NCBI GenBank assembly: GCA_036897485.1
Contig: JAYMTF010001806.1
Span: 1-21,211 of the forward strand
DNA: 21,211 nucleotides
Source: Pelargonium nanum
Taxonomy: Eukaryota; Streptophyta; Magnoliopsida; Geraniales; Geraniaceae
Direction: 5' to 3'
Shown here in pieces: positions 20,481 through 21,211 of the stretch (position 1 is the stretch's first letter; each line of letters starts with the position of its first letter). Below the pieces are notes generated by a model. It was not told the DNA's origin, searched no databases, and saw nothing but the letters and a program-made list of their open reading frames with translations. Made by a program: the position numbers and the translations under genes.

Positions 20481-21211
20481 CTTGCCCTATGGGACTGATG
20501 AGGATATGTTGGCCGAATATTTTGGCACTATTGGGTTGCTAAAGGTAGGCAATCTTACCAGGTACTTTTTGAACTTACATTTGGTTATCGTGTAGCCATG
20601 CTTCGGAGTGAGCATCTATACATGCTTAAAAATCTCATTTGTTTCCTGTGTTTGTTTATGTTCATGGCACGCACCTAACAGAAAGATAAGCGAACTGGTC
20701 GCCCGAAAATATGGTTATACCATGATAAAGTTACTAATGAGCCAAAAGGAGATGCCACAGTTACATACGAGGATCCACATGCTGCATTAGCAGCTGTTGA
20801 ATGGTTCAACAACAAGGATTTTCATGGTAGTATAATTGGGGTCTTCATAGCCGAGTCAAAAAACAAAGATGACCAACCATATACCTCTAACTTGGTGGGA
20901 GATCCTATTTCTACTGTTACTGCTACTGCTGATACTGGAGGACTAGAGGAAATTGATAATGACGTGAATGGGGATGGTGGAAAAGGACGAGGTCGTGGTG
21001 ATGCTACAGGAAAAGCATGGCAACAAGATGGAGATTGGATGTGTCCGAATACAAGGTCTGTGATGTGAGATTGGTGAGCAGCTCTTTTCTTGCTCTTTTG
21101 TGCCTTTTTTTTTATAGTTTTCCTATGTTATCTATGGACATGGCTACTCATTATCTATTTGTTAGCAGTTGTGGCAATGTAAATTTTGCATTTCGTGGTG
21201 TTTGCAACCGC
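20425..21211 (+). CDS. TAF15: TAF15-like RNA-binding protein (RRM plus RanBP2-type zinc finger), 5' part
   Basis: Plant homologue of the FUS/EWS/TAF15 group, a nuclear RNA-binding protein linked to TFIID and RNA processing. Exons seen: 20425-20544, 20682-21055, and 21169 to beyond the window. Protein visible: 179 aa. The RRM is about residues 13-98, with RNP2-like VYVCNLP (15-21) and RNP1-like KGDATVTY (62-69). An acidic linker and a short GRGRG tract follow, then a RanBP2-type finger beginning W159-x-C161-x4-C166-x3-N170-x6-C177. The phase-2 intron 21056-21168 splits the finger, and the fourth Cys would be the first codon past the window. The order RRM then finger matches Arabidopsis TAF15 as I recall it, and differs from TAF15b. 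The gene is truncated by the window edge, so no stop codon is visible. Confidence 0.88.

Noticed and set aside
1..21211. tRNA, rRNA, CRISPR array, viral insertion or bacterial operon
   Set aside because: No B-box-like GGTTCGAATCC with a matching acceptor stem was seen, no regularly spaced repeat-spacer pattern, and all recognised genes are spliced plant nuclear genes. A covariance-model search would be decisive for tRNAs and was not possible.

Overview
This is a plant nuclear genome window, most likely from a dicot. The evidence is the AT-rich introns of 0.1-1 kb with GT..AG borders, telo-box (AAACCCTA) and G-box (CACGTG) promoter elements, plant-only protein architectures, and MITE-type transposon relics. 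Species cannot be determined from the sequence. There are no bacterial genes, rRNAs, tRNAs or CRISPR arrays that I can recognise.

Layout. (1) About 1-560: upstream DNA with a degenerate repeat at the far left, then a compact promoter with four G-box-like hexamers spaced exactly 11 bp apart. (2) About 560-12965, plus strand: one long gene of about 17 exons encoding a PRP40C-type pre-mRNA-processing protein. It has a disordered Pro/Ser/Gln-rich N-terminus, two WW domains and five FF domains, and my splice model gives 1015 aa. Its introns carry a 92-bp tandem duplication, a TTA microsatellite, a Tourist-like MITE and a hAT-like relic. (3) About 12966-14137: intergenic and 3' UTR sequence made largely of hAT-like terminal sequences. 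(4) 18230-14138, minus strand: a three-exon gene for the plant beta subunit of the AP-5 adaptor complex, 1116 aa, with a long-inverted-repeat element in intron 1 and a CT microsatellite filling nearly half of intron 2. (5) About 18390-19250: divergent intergenic/promoter DNA with repeat debris. (6) About 19250 to the window end, plus strand: 5' part of a TAF15-like gene (RRM plus RanBP2-type zinc finger). It has a long 5' UTR intron built from tandem duplications that include a decayed copy of its own start exon. The gene runs off the window inside the zinc finger.

The three genes are not an operon. PRP40C and AP5B converge tail to tail; AP5B and TAF15 diverge head to head. Two act in nuclear RNA metabolism and transcription, and one in late-endosomal trafficking. 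From memory, the Arabidopsis PRP40C and AP5B genes also lie close together on chromosome 3, so this pair may be conserved microsynteny; that needs checking.

I found no new multi-gene system. The most interesting points are the 11-bp-phased G-box array, the duplicated and decayed start exon inside the TAF15 leader intron, the inverted telo-box pair in the AP5B leader, and a MITE ending next to the AP5B stop codon. All exon borders were assigned by eye from splice consensus, reading frame and protein family continuity, without transcript evidence.
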